Positions 19,659 to 30,000 of a stretch of 64,000 nt of DNA are shown one piece after another; the stretch's first letter is position 1, and each line of letters opens with the position of its first letter. Below the pieces are notes generated by a model. It was not told the origin of the DNA. It saw only the letters and a program-made list of their open reading frames with translations, and did not search any database. Both the position numbers and the translations under genes were made by a program. Origin of the DNA: Phialophora verrucosa (Eukaryota > Ascomycota > Eurotiomycetes > Chaetothyriales > Herpotrichiellaceae); contig MSED01000002.1 of NCBI GenBank assembly GCA_002099365.1, positions 2,108,001 through 2,172,000 of the forward strand, read 5' to 3'.

Positions 19659-21585
19659 ATGATCTGGCTCACGACATTCATTGCCCTCGTGCTTGGGATA
19701 CTTGTCCTTGTCGTCCATGCTTTCGCGGGGAGGGCCAGAATCCATCGCCACGGCCAAAGACTCAGGCAAGCACTCTCACACCCCCTTGCAATTAACATGG
19801 GCGAACCCCGACGTTCTCTCTAACAATCACGCAGCCGTCCTGCCGACTCTCTTCCAATCCTCGGCAACGCGATCCAATTCCTCAAACCGCGGCACGTTCT
19901 CTTCGACTGGTTTGTGAAGTGCCAGAGGGTTTTCGGCGACGAGACGTTCGAGATCTCCGTCCCTTCTCTGCCGCCCGGCGTGGTCATCAACAGCCCCGCG
20001 GTGCTCGAGTATGTGCTCAAGAATGAAGCATCCATCACCAAGGGACAATTCTTCACAGACCGATCATGGGATCTCTTCGGTACGCTGCCCGCATTCGCTC
20101 GTCGTGCTTGCACAGCACACGCTCGTTTTTTTTCTCCCTTTCTCCTTTGTCCTTGCTGCTTGCTCACTTTTGGCCCAGGTTACGGTATCATCAACGCGTC
20201 AGGCGAACTCTGGCGCGCGCAACGGAAAGCCGGGCTGAAATTCTTCAGCGGCGCCAACCTAGAAGTCATGGTTGACGACGTCCTGCCAGACGTTTACGAA
20301 GAGTCCACAAGGGGACGGCTTTTACAGGCCGCCAGGGACCGGTCCGTCGTTGACCTGCAGAAGGTGTTTCATGATCTCACGACCACGGTCGTCGGGCACA
20401 TGGCCTACGATGTAAGAGTGGCCCCTACCTGCCCTTTCGACTCGCGAGGCACAATCATGCTCAAAATAGGTCTAGATGGAAATCGACGCTTCATCGCCGT
20501 TCAGCAAAGCGTTCGACCACGCCTCGTCGCAGATCGGCCTGCGCTTTCAGAACCCGCTCTACCGCATCAACGAGCTGTTTACAGGCGCATCTTTCCGAGC
20601 CTCGCTCGTCGAGGTGAAACGCTTCGGCAGGAAGATCGTGACGGAAGCTCGAAAGCGGCGCGCTCGAGATGCCTTTGAAAGCCTCGTGACCAACACCCAC
20701 GAGGAGGAAGCCAAGCTCAAAACACAACGGGCAGATCCCGACGCGGACGGCCACGGTCTGGGATTCGGAACCCTGATCGACTCACTGATCGAGTCGCTCG
20801 GCGATCCCACGATCGTCGCCGACGCGGCATTGAACTTCCTCTCCGCCGGCCGCGACACGACAGCCCAGAGCTTGACCTGGACCCTCTACGCCCTCCTCCG
20901 ACACCCTGAATGCCTACGACGCATTAGAGACGAGATCGACGCGGCCCTTCAGTCCAACGACAGCTCTCCAGACATGCATTTCGCACACCTCCAACCCAGC
21001 TCGCTCCCATACACCACGGCGACATTCTACGAGTCCCTCCGGCTGTACCCGCCCGTGCCGTTCGAGATCAAACAGACGACCCAACCCGTCACCCTGCCCG
21101 ACGGCACATCTCTCCCCGCGGGCGCGATCGTCGTCTGGTGCATCTGGGCGTTGAACCGCTCGACCCGCACATTCGGTCCGGACGCCCATTCCTTCAACCC
21201 CGCGCGGTGGCTCGAGAAAAACGGAGACAATGCCATCGATGTGCACTTCGCGGGAAACGATCGGTCCGTGGGCGAGTTCCCCGTCTTCAACGGCGGGCCG
21301 CGGTCGTGCCTGGGCAAGAAAATGGCCGAGGTCATGGCGTGCTGGGTGCTCGTAAGGTTGTTGGCCGAATGGGAGTTCGAAGAGGTGAATGACGGGTTGC
21401 ACATGGATGCCGAGACGGGTGAGAGGAGGAGTGCCAATAGCTTGACGTTGCCTATAGAGGGTGGGCTGCCCGTGCGGGTCAGACAGAGGAGGAAAGAGGC
21501 GGCCGAAAAGAGAGAGAGCAGGGAAGAGGCCGTGGGAGAGAGCAGGCAGAGGAAGGTGCAAATAGAGGACGGGCATGACGAATAG
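19659..21585 (+). CDS. Cytochrome P450 monooxygenase (fatty-acid/alkane hydroxylase-like)
   Basis: Four exons, 19659-19765, 19835-20079, 20179-20411 and 20476-21585, encode 564 residues. The N-terminus MIWLTTFIALVLGILVLVV is an ER membrane anchor, followed by SLPILGNAIQF. Diagnostic motifs are in order: I-helix AGRDTT (~residue 320), K-helix ESLRLYPP, and heme loop FNGGPRSCLGKKMA with the thiolate ligand Cys473. The A-x-x-x-W and heme-loop patterns resemble the CYP52/CYP86-like clan that hydroxylates fatty acids, but the subfamily is inferred only by eye. Intron 1 uses a GC donor (GGCAAG). Introns 2 and 3 are GT-AG. Transcribed away from the type III PKS and therefore likely co-regulated. The C-terminal ~35 residues are Glu/Arg-rich and unusual for the family. 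An electron-transfer partner (CPR) is not in the window. Confidence 0.93.
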
Positions 21586-21822
21586 TAAGTAGAGAAGAGA
21601 AAAGCTCAGTCAGTCTTGGGGTTGCCTTAATCCAAAATGGCGCGTTCTTGTGATGAGCTGCGGACAGGCACTACTTCTCCCGTTTTGTGAGCTTTTTCTA
21701 CCTCGACAGGACCCTCACCCCTCCCGCTGCACTGAATGACCCGTAGCTGGACAATTAGGAAGCGTCATCAAGGGCTCATAGGGGGTCACCATCCCCTCCT
21801 GTTGTCCGGGTATGTGTACAGT

Positions 21823-23758
21823 TCACAATTTACTCTCCCCGCCTCCGGCATGCTTCTCCTTCTGGTCCATCCACCCAAACTGCGCAGCACTGTTCAAGCC
21901 GGGATCAATAATCACGTTCAAGACACAGACCTTCTCCCTCTCGAGGAACGCCGCCCTCGTCGCCTCGGCCAACTCGTCTTCCGTGCGGATGAACCAACCT
22001 CTCCCTCCCACCATGTCTGCCATCTTTTCGTACCTCGTCTCGTACAGGAGGGATGTGCTCCTGAGGCCCCTTCGTGCTCTTCCGCCCTCCCCTTCTTGGG
22101 TAATATCAGCCTTCGTGTCATTAGCTGTGGTCTGCTTCTGCATCTCGTTCCACGCGGCCGGAGTCAAGGCGTCACCTTTGTAGATCCCACTGTTATTCAT
22201 GACCACGATCATGACGTCCATTTTGTGTCTCGCCATGGTCTCGACCTCCATGCCGGAGAATCCAAAGGCTGAGTCTCCTTCCAGGGCGATGATTTTCTTC
22301 CGCCGTTGCGGGAGATTGTGCGCTGCCCAGGCGGCGATTGCGTACCCCATCCCCACCCCCATGGTGGCGTATGTGCCCGCGTCGAGTCTCTGGCGTGGGC
22401 ATTCAAGGGGGAATGATGAGCGAGAGATGTCCATTGTATTGGCGCCTTCGGATACGTAGACTAGCTCGCCGTCGGAGGGCGGGGAGAGCGTGTCCAGTGT
22501 GGATTTGATGATGTGGTAGGTTCGTTCGTACGTGAGGTGAGTGCCTGGAGGGGTGGGCGTATGGGCGAGCTTGTGGGACCGGGTTTCATTCTTAGAGGCG
22601 GCGGACGAGAGGAGGGATACGTATGGAGTGGCTGGTTGGCTTGAGAGTGATGGGCGGATCGTTGTTTGCGGCAGTGCTTTCCAGTCCACGTCGAGTTCGC
22701 CATGTAGTTGATCGGCAACTAAGCCAATGTCGCCGAAGATGCTCAGCGATGGCTGGCCAAGGCTGTTCGTCCGACCCAGCTCCTCGGCCGAGATATCTAC
22801 TTGAATAACCTTTACATCAGGTCTGTACTTGGGCGCTTCGCCGAAGTGGAGGATCCAGTTCAACCTTGCGCCCAGGAGAAGAATGACATCGGCATTCTTT
22901 AACGCGGCTGATCGGGCAGAGGAGGTATTCAGGGGGTGAGAATCGGGAATGATGCCTTTACCCATCGGGGTAGGCAGGAAGGGTAGGTTGTGTGTTTTGA
23001 CGAGCTTGCAGATGGGCTGCTCGGCGCGAGAGTATGCTGCGCCTTTGCCAACAATGACGAGTGGACTTGAGGCGGACCTGAGAAGCCTCGCTGCTAAGCG
23101 GACAAGGCCTGGATCCCCTGCCGGCTTTGGCGGAGGAGAGACACTAATGGGCGAGTGAGGAGTGTATCTCCTAGCAGGAATGACGGGCTGCATGATCAAT
23201 TCAGTCGGTAAATCCACGAACGTCGGTCCCGGTCGTCCGTACCAAGCGATTCGATATGCATTACGAATGGCTGCCGCGATGGTAAGAGGGTCCCTTGAGG
23301 TAGGACGAGTTGCGAACTTGGTATGAGGTGTCAACAGGGAAACAGCGTCCATTTCCTGAAAGCCTCCCTTCGTGGATAGGCTGGATTCAGAGGATCCTCC
23401 GAGGACTAGGAGTGGAAACGCATTTGCTGAAGCATTGCCTATCTGCCGCATAGACTCAGTGAGGTTTCCAGCAGACACCGATAGCGCTGCTGAGGGAACC
23501 GCTTACCCCTGCTATCCCATGAAGCATACCCGGCCCACCAGTCAATACACACACACCTGGTTGCCTTGTGAGGTATCCATATGCCGAGGCTGCATAACTG
23601 CAAGCCTGTTCATTTCGATATCCTATCACATGGATACCCAGATCAATTGCTTCTTCCGCGATATCAGCGACAGGAATCCCGACCAATGTATGAATGACCG
23701 TGACTCCAAGATCGTGAAGCGCTTGGGCGATTACCTTTGCACCTGTCGGAACGGTCAT
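21823..23758 (-). CDS. Thiamine-diphosphate 2-hydroxyacyl-CoA lyase, peroxisomal
   Basis: Two exons, 23758-23507 and 23442-21823 (64-base intron, GTAAGC to CGGCAG), encode 623 residues. The protein has the three-domain ThDP fold: an N-terminal pyrimidine-binding domain with the catalytic Glu in YRNEQACSYAAS, a central domain with KGAAYSRAE and GARLNWILHFGEAPKY, and a C-terminal domain with the metal-binding GDSAFGFSGMEVET ending in NNSGIY. These match 2-hydroxyacyl-CoA lyase (HACL) and the related oxalyl-CoA decarboxylase; GARLNWILHFG favours HACL. The last three residues are SKL, a canonical peroxisomal targeting signal. HACL cleaves 2-hydroxy fatty acyl-CoA into formyl-CoA and a one-carbon-shorter aldehyde. 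Start MTVPTGAK is chosen because upstream in-frame starts are not ATG. It lies tail-to-tail with the P450. Confidence 0.93.
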
Positions 23759-24358
23759 GATAGAAGGTGGCGAGAGCACGCTGATGCTTTGCGGGTACAC
23801 ACCACTAACAGCTCGCCTCCTCGCCTCAGAAGTAAAACGATGCTGGTTGTCCAGTTTGTCCGCTGACACCTCTCATCTCACCTGGCCCATTCCCCGCGAT
23901 ATAGAGACGAGTCAAATGCGGAGACGAGTCGATCTGGATGCAGAAATGGCGTGATGGGCCGAGGTCCTCGATCAGGAAATCCTTGCCATAGCCGGGCCTA
24001 TCACATCCAACAAGTGCGTATCCATGGCGGTGCGTGTCTGGAATACTTCGAGCCTCGTTTATACTTGTGTTGTGAGAGCTGTCAATGCTCGAGGCCACCT
24101 GCGAGTTGGTCGTCAGCAGAACTTGGGGAGGGAAGTGGCAGCCGAGGTCAAGGCCATGGAGATGGCCGGCCGAGAATATCTCCGCAGGGCGGCGAGCTGG
24201 CACGGGCTGGCATGAGCTGACTTCTGTTCTCACTAAAGAGCTGAAGGAATCCTGCTTTGAGCATAACCGATTGGTACAGGCCGAGACTTTGGCAAGATAG
24301 TGTCGGGGCGTCAAGTTACCTGTCAGAAACGTGGTGCTGTCTCAGTACACAGGAATCG
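23759..24358. promoter_or_regulatory. Divergent intergenic region, lyase / methyltransferase
   Basis: 600 bases between divergent starts. Short overlapping frames on both strands but no recognisable product. Probably both promoters. Confidence 0.45.
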
Positions 24359-25165
24359 ATGGCAAGCGCGGTCTCATCCCTCTCAGCCGGGAACGGTAAT
24401 GAACGCTTCAACGCAGAAGCTGCGAATTGGGACAAAAATCCCTTTGTCCATGAAGCCAGCAAACAAGCAGCGGAGGCCATCGTCAAACAATTCCCAGCAC
24501 TGCAGAACGCGCCAGGGAAAGACAAGCCGGACATCCTTGAGATAGGATGTGGCACCGGCCTTCTATCGTGCATGCTCGCACCCCATGCGGGACACTATGT
24601 GGCTGTCGATGCAGCTCAGGGAATGATTGACGTCCTGAAGACAAAGTTGGGGCGACCTGACACTCCACAGAACATTATCCCGGTGGCTGTGTTGCTGGAG
24701 GATCCCGAGGACCAACACCTGCCCCCCACCGATGAGAAGAAACCTGATGGGAAGAGGCTGAAGTTTGATCTCATCACCTCACACCTTGTCTTGCACCACA
24801 TTGAGGACCTGAGGGCCGTCTTGACCACCATGCTTGGTTGTCTTAAAGATGGGGGAAGCGTTGCCTTGACGGACTTCGAAGACACCGGTCCCGAGGCGAA
24901 GAGATTCCACCCGAAATCAAGAATGGGCGGGGTCGAGAGGCATGGGATCCATGCCGAGACCATGGAGGCCTTAATGAACGACGTTGGGTTCGTCAACGTT
25001 CGGGTCAAGGCCGCCTGGAGCATGGACAAGACAGTGGAGAAGTTTGAGGGTGAGTTCGGGGATGAGCCAAGGTCGAGAAAGCCTGATCAGGGGGTGGTGC
25101 AGAGCTTCCCATTTGTGCTGTGCATAGGTGAGAGGAAGTATTGCCAGTCCAGTGATGTCTCCTGA
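24359..25165 (+). CDS. Class I SAM-dependent methyltransferase (UbiE/COQ5-like fold)
   Basis: 268 residues in one exon. The SAM-binding motif I is ILEIGCGTGLLSCML, motif II contains YVAVDAAQGMIDVLKTKL, and the post-motif FDLITSHLVLHHIEDL followed by GCLKDGGSVALTDFEDTG corresponds to motifs II-III of small-molecule methyltransferases. The start MASAVSSL is chosen over an upstream in-frame ATG at 24257 because the extra 34 residues are not family-like. No membrane segment or targeting signal is seen, so it is probably cytosolic. The substrate is unknown. Its place beside the type III PKS, P450 and acyl-CoA lyase makes an O- or C-methylation of the locus product plausible. Confidence 0.88.
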   Translation: MASAVSSLSAGNGNERFNAEAANWDKNPFVHEASKQAAEAIVKQFPALQNAPGKDKPDILEIGCGTGLLSCMLAPHAGHYVAVDAAQGMIDVLKTKLGRPDTPQNIIPVAVLLEDPEDQHLPPTDEKKPDGKRLKFDLITSHLVLHHIEDLRAVLTTMLGCLKDGGSVALTDFEDTGPEAKRFHPKSRMGGVERHGIHAETMEALMNDVGFVNVRVKAAWSMDKTVEKFEGEFGDEPRSRKPDQGVVQSFPFVLCIGERKYCQSSDVS

Positions 25166-25626
25166 TCAGGAGGGTGGGATTGAGGTCTTTGAACCCGCCA
25201 TACGGTGGCTGCTAGGGCACCTCTACTCCTAGACGACATTGGGACACGAACAGCTCTTCAAATAAATTATCAACGGAAGATACCTCCCGATCAACAGTCC
25301 ATGGATACTCCTACCATAATAAGCTACCGCATCCCCAAAAGAAAGCTCTCATCCTGTTTCCAATATTCTCCTTCTTGCTCCTTTCTGGCAACTGCGCTTC
25401 ATTGGTTCTGAAGTACAATGCCACACCCATCCACCTGGATTGACTGTACTAGCCGAGCATACGTGCACCGGCTCCCCGACTGTCCTTGCACTTTTGCCGG
25501 CAAGGCGATCTGCTCCACTGGCAGACTGATGGCAAGTCGTCAGCCCGCGAAGTCTTGTACCGGCCGGTGGAGGAGTTTACCAAGCACCGGCTATTTCCAT
25601 TTCGATTCTGCAAGAGGCCGCGCGAC
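25166..25626. other. Convergent 3' spacer
   Basis: 461 bases between the stop codons of the methyltransferase and the next membrane protein. No gene seen. Confidence 0.45.
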
Positions 25627-26796
25627 CTAGACCTCCATAAGGGCAGCCTTCTCGTCGGCAAACCCCTCTTCTGTCCTGACAGCCTGCAACGCTTGCTTGC
25701 GTGCAAGTCTCTTTTCCATGCGGAACTGCATGACGGTGCCCAAGAGGATACCAAAGTTAATTTGGACGGGTACCACGATGAGGGCATATTCGAGTGTCTT
25801 GACATGCGCGAGGTCCATATCGGCAAGAATCTGGAACGCCCCATAGCCCAAGCTTGTAGTCATTGCAGTACCAAGGAGCATGAAGGCACGGACGGCCCAG
25901 TTCTTGCGTGTGTTCTTTGGGAGCGTCTTTGAGCCATAGGCGCGGCTGTCAACGTACACGAAGGTGTGGACGACGTAGCATGCGTAGGTGACGAAGGAGA
26001 TGCCGATCGAGACAGGGAGGAGGATCATGTTGATTTTCTTGAGGAAGCACATCACTTTCATGGCGAAAGAAGGCTTGGATGGATCTTCGGAAGAGTCAGG
26101 GAAGACCTTGTCCACCCACCACTATTACTGTTAGGCCCGTGGTGTTGGAAAAGACCGGCACGTTAAACATACCTGGAAGAAAGGCACCCAGATGATCATG
26201 AAGATGCAGACATAGAGCCAGGAGACAAAGTATCCCATGGTGTAGGCAATCTATTCCACATGATTGTCAGCATGCTTCATATGTCGCAGAGCGAGGGAAG
26301 AGACGTACGCCGAAGTCATCTTCTGCAGGGGCCGGATAGCCATGTTTTCCAGCAAAGACGATCTGAATCGGACCAACCCGCAAGGCCTCGATTAATGCCA
26401 TGAGCAACACAATGTAGCGGACTTGCTTCCTCATCATGCGCAGGTTGTATTTGCGGATGTCCCTCCAGCTTTCGACATCGGAGCTTGAGCTGCAACAAGA
26501 CGTATGGTGTGTCGCCATAGTGGTCGTCGTTACAGCCATCTTTGCTTGCTGGGCTGAGCGGGCACGTTGAGCCCACCCTCGAGTCCACTGGCAAGGCATG
26601 GTGATGCTCAGTTGACGACGGTGGGAATCGAGTTGCATGGACTGAGGCCCGGTAGGCGGTAGACGAGGGCTAGGAGCGTCGTCGTGGCAATGGAAGCTGG
26701 GATATGTGTACCAACATATGTGTACACAGTAGCAGGTGAATTGAACTTGAGGTCGAAGATGTGATCGAGGTGAGCGGCCAGTGAGGCTGTGAGCAT
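25627..26796 (-). CDS. Multi-pass membrane protein, unknown function; one unresolved frame shift
   Basis: Exon pieces read from the right: ATG at 26796 (MLTASLAAHLDHIFDL...VYTYVGTHIPASIATTTLLALVYRLPG), then a second frame from about 26610 to 26309 (MPCQWTRGWAQRA..., VRYIVLLMALIEALRVGPIQIVFAGKHGY), exon 26250-26173 (IAYTMGYFVSWLYVCIFMII) and exon 26121-25627 with several more helices. Introns 26308-26251 and 26172-26122 are clean. At least six hydrophobic segments are visible. The join between the first two pieces needs either a 32-base intron (GTCGTC to TGCCAG, too short to be normal) or a one-base frameshift, so the gene may be damaged or mis-modelled there. Function unknown; it closes the putative biosynthetic block on its right side. 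Confidence 0.65.
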
Positions 26797-27043
26797 TGGC
26801 GGCTGCCTTGTTACACGATGCACAACGGGCACAACGGGCAATGTTGGTCACAAGCCTCCGATTGGTCGGTCCGAGAGGAAGCCACCCCTCCTGCGCCGGC
26901 GGTTCAGAGCACGCACGGGCCATCTCGGGCTCCGGTATCAGCCTCGTCCGGCCCAAAACTCGCCTCAGCCTCATTAAGCTATGCCTGGTTGATGGAACTC
27001 GTATACTCGTAGAGTGTGGATTGCTGCCAGTGCTATCATTCTG
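26797..27043. other. Short spacer
   Basis: 247 bases between two minus-strand genes, probably the terminator of separase and the promoter of the membrane protein. Nothing recognised. Confidence 0.4.
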
Positions 27044-30000
27044 CTAATCCAAGATCACCGGTACACCATACATGACAGGTGCCGCCCCGTTGAGATACTT
27101 CAACAAACAGGCATCTCGACCATCCGCTACAGCCTGATCCAGAGACACCGGTCCGCGCTTTTCGCACTTCTCTGCCTTGCTCTTGCTTGACTTTTTGACA
27201 TTCCGTCCTCCCGAGCCATCTGCGACGTTCAGCAACCCCCAATTTTCCATGAGCTGCAAAGCAAACCGGTCAATGTCTCGATCCGTGACGTCCCAAAGTG
27301 TCCCGACCAATGCTGGACAACCCCCACTGAGATAGCTCAATGGCATGCCAGACGGCTCATAGACTCCACACTCGGACAGCTTGGCGCTGCTGCAACCCAT
27401 CAACAGCGTCGCTGCGCATTTATTCATTTTACGGATAACGCGGGGCCGAATGTATTGCCCAGCACCACCATGACCGAAGTACAGCATCAGGTCGTGCTCT
27501 TGCAAGGCCGTCTCAAATTCACCTGCTTCTGGTGGTCGGTTGACGATGGCTTTGTAGCCGGGCAACTGATTCTGGAACAGCTGGCCAAAGGTTTCCTGCG
27601 TCGACTTCAGATCGGAGGATGGGTTGAGTAGATACGCCCCGTTGGTTTTCCGAATCATGTAGGCTTCGGAGGTGGGCGACCGTTCACTCATCGTTCGCAA
27701 TCGTTCCCATATAGCGCCTAGCGAAGGCATTCTTGAGACAGCACGGCCTCTCAGGCATGGGAGTGACTCCCAAGGGAATAGCTGCAACTCTTTATCCAAG
27801 ACAAGTATCAGATGGTCATGCTTGTCACCGGCGAGGTGTGTCGCATCATGGTAGGCATGCAATGCATCCGATACTTCAATCAACATGGCATCAAAATCGA
27901 TTTCGTCATACGCGTTGCGCTCTCCGTTGAATTGGAGAATATCAATCACGAAGTATAACAAATCTGTGACCGCATCCTCCAAGTCGGCTTCTCGAGGATG
28001 GCCAAGTCCAATAAAGAGCTCCAGCACATGATCATGAAGGTGAACTGTGGAGTCGCCTGGTCGTGACGTCTTCTGCCTGGACGGAAGATGTCTATTCAAC
28101 ATCGAGTGGAGTCGTTTTCCGAAGGCCAAAAATTGGCGCTCGTCCCTCTGAGAAGCACAGAGCAGTCCACGAAAGCCGCCAAACCAGACATTCTCAATGT
28201 TGTCCAAGAGCGTTGAAAGCTGCTGATCCAAGGCTCGACGCTCCGCGAACCAAGCTCCTCTGACTGATTTGTCCGCTGAAGACCCTCTGGCATCATGTGC
28301 TGTCGCATTGGCTCTCACGATAATGTCCTGCATCTCTTCCTTTGCGCTGATCAGATCGAGTTCGTCAGTCTCTCCATCTGATGGATCCGGTCGTGCCAAA
28401 GGTATTCTGACCACGAACGGAGACGCCTCGCGCCTCAAGCGAGCCATGACAAGCTCGTTCTTATCTTCGTTTAATTCTAGGCAGACCACTGACCACGAAG
28501 CTGGCAGCAGGTCCAGGTCCAATTCCTCAACCAGTTTCGAGTCCAGGGCCCTTCCATTTTTGATGACATTGGTGCTCGGCCATTCGTGCATTTTGGTCCT
28601 TTGGCTTGCACTGAGTTCGCCTAAAGTGACGAAGTCTTCACGAAGTCTTGCCAGATCCAGCGGACGTGTTATATCCAATACTAAGTTGAGGGACGAAGGG
28701 ACCAATGGCTGGTTCAAGGCCGTGGAGAGGAGAGTTATCTGCGTCAGCATCTTGTAGCAGGTGTGAACAAGATCTGAAGAAAGCCGATTCGCCCGGGAAT
28801 CGTCCAGTCCCTGGAGGATATCGTGGGCCTGAAGCAACAACGCGCTCCCGTTTCTGAACGTGCTATTCTCTGACTTTTGCTTGGTAACCCGGGCTTTGGC
28901 GTTCACAATGGCAGCACCCTGTACGAAAGATACTCTCCCGCTCTTTCTTGCAGATCGATATCTTACAGGAAGGGCTACAGCTGTTTCAGCAAGCACGCTG
29001 TGTACCGCATCATCAGAGAGGAGCTTTAGCCCAGCTCGAACCAGGTTGAGGGCGACCGAAATCGACATACGGCCATCTTCATCGTCATTGCGGCCGGTGA
29101 TATTCTTGGATATTGTCGTCGCGCCTGCCCCGTGCTCCAACAACTTGAGTCTAGCTTCCAAGGCGGATATTCTCATGTCGACGTCTCTGAGCTCCAGTGT
29201 AGACGTTACACATGACGTTGTGGGTTGGCCGGGTTCCTTGTCTTTCTGCCGCTTGGCTGTGCCCTGCCTCACTGGCTTCTTTACAGCGGCTTTGATCGTT
29301 TTGCCTTTTGGAATTCGACAAGCAACAGGGTTGTCACTACCGGTGACATTAGAAGCCCGATGCTGCTTTGCTTCCACCAACCACCGGTGAGCCGCTGTTA
29401 AGTCTTCCATGACCAGATGCGCCTCGCCCCTATTAACTGAGGCGAGTGCTTGATGGTACCCCGAGGCGCAAAGAACGTTGCTTTGAGGAGAGTCGCGAAT
29501 CACCTCCCTGGCTTTCGCGATCTGCCCGGCTCGAGCGTGTAGTACACTCAAATCGCTGAGAACTATTGCTTCATCAGTTGAACGGTTCATTCTCCTTGAT
29601 ACTTTCAGCGCCTGCTCGTAGAATGTTGCCGCATCTTGATAGATCCCGCAATGGGATATCAAGAATGCCATATGTTTGAAGACATCGAAGCACAACGAAA
29701 CATAGGGAACACAGAAGACTGTGCTCGCCGTTACTCGCAAAAACGGCTGGTTGGACAAATCGAGCTTCGTGAACTCAGCCGAGACGTTGTGCATCTCGGA
29801 GTCGGCTGGAGCAGTTGATTCTGAACGAGCTGCGGAAGCCCACAAGTGGTCGATTGAGGACCAGATGGACGCAGCGATCTTGGCCGATTGTCTTGCGAGA
29901 ATGATTGCTTCCAGAAGCTGATGCTGCTTATAAGCCAACTGAGACGCCAGATAAGCCGCTCTGCAAAGCAGGCTTTGCCCTTTCAGCTTGGATTTTGTCG

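Noticed and set aside
20914..21576. 220-codon minus-strand frame
   Set aside because: Antisense to the P450 with its complete motifs.
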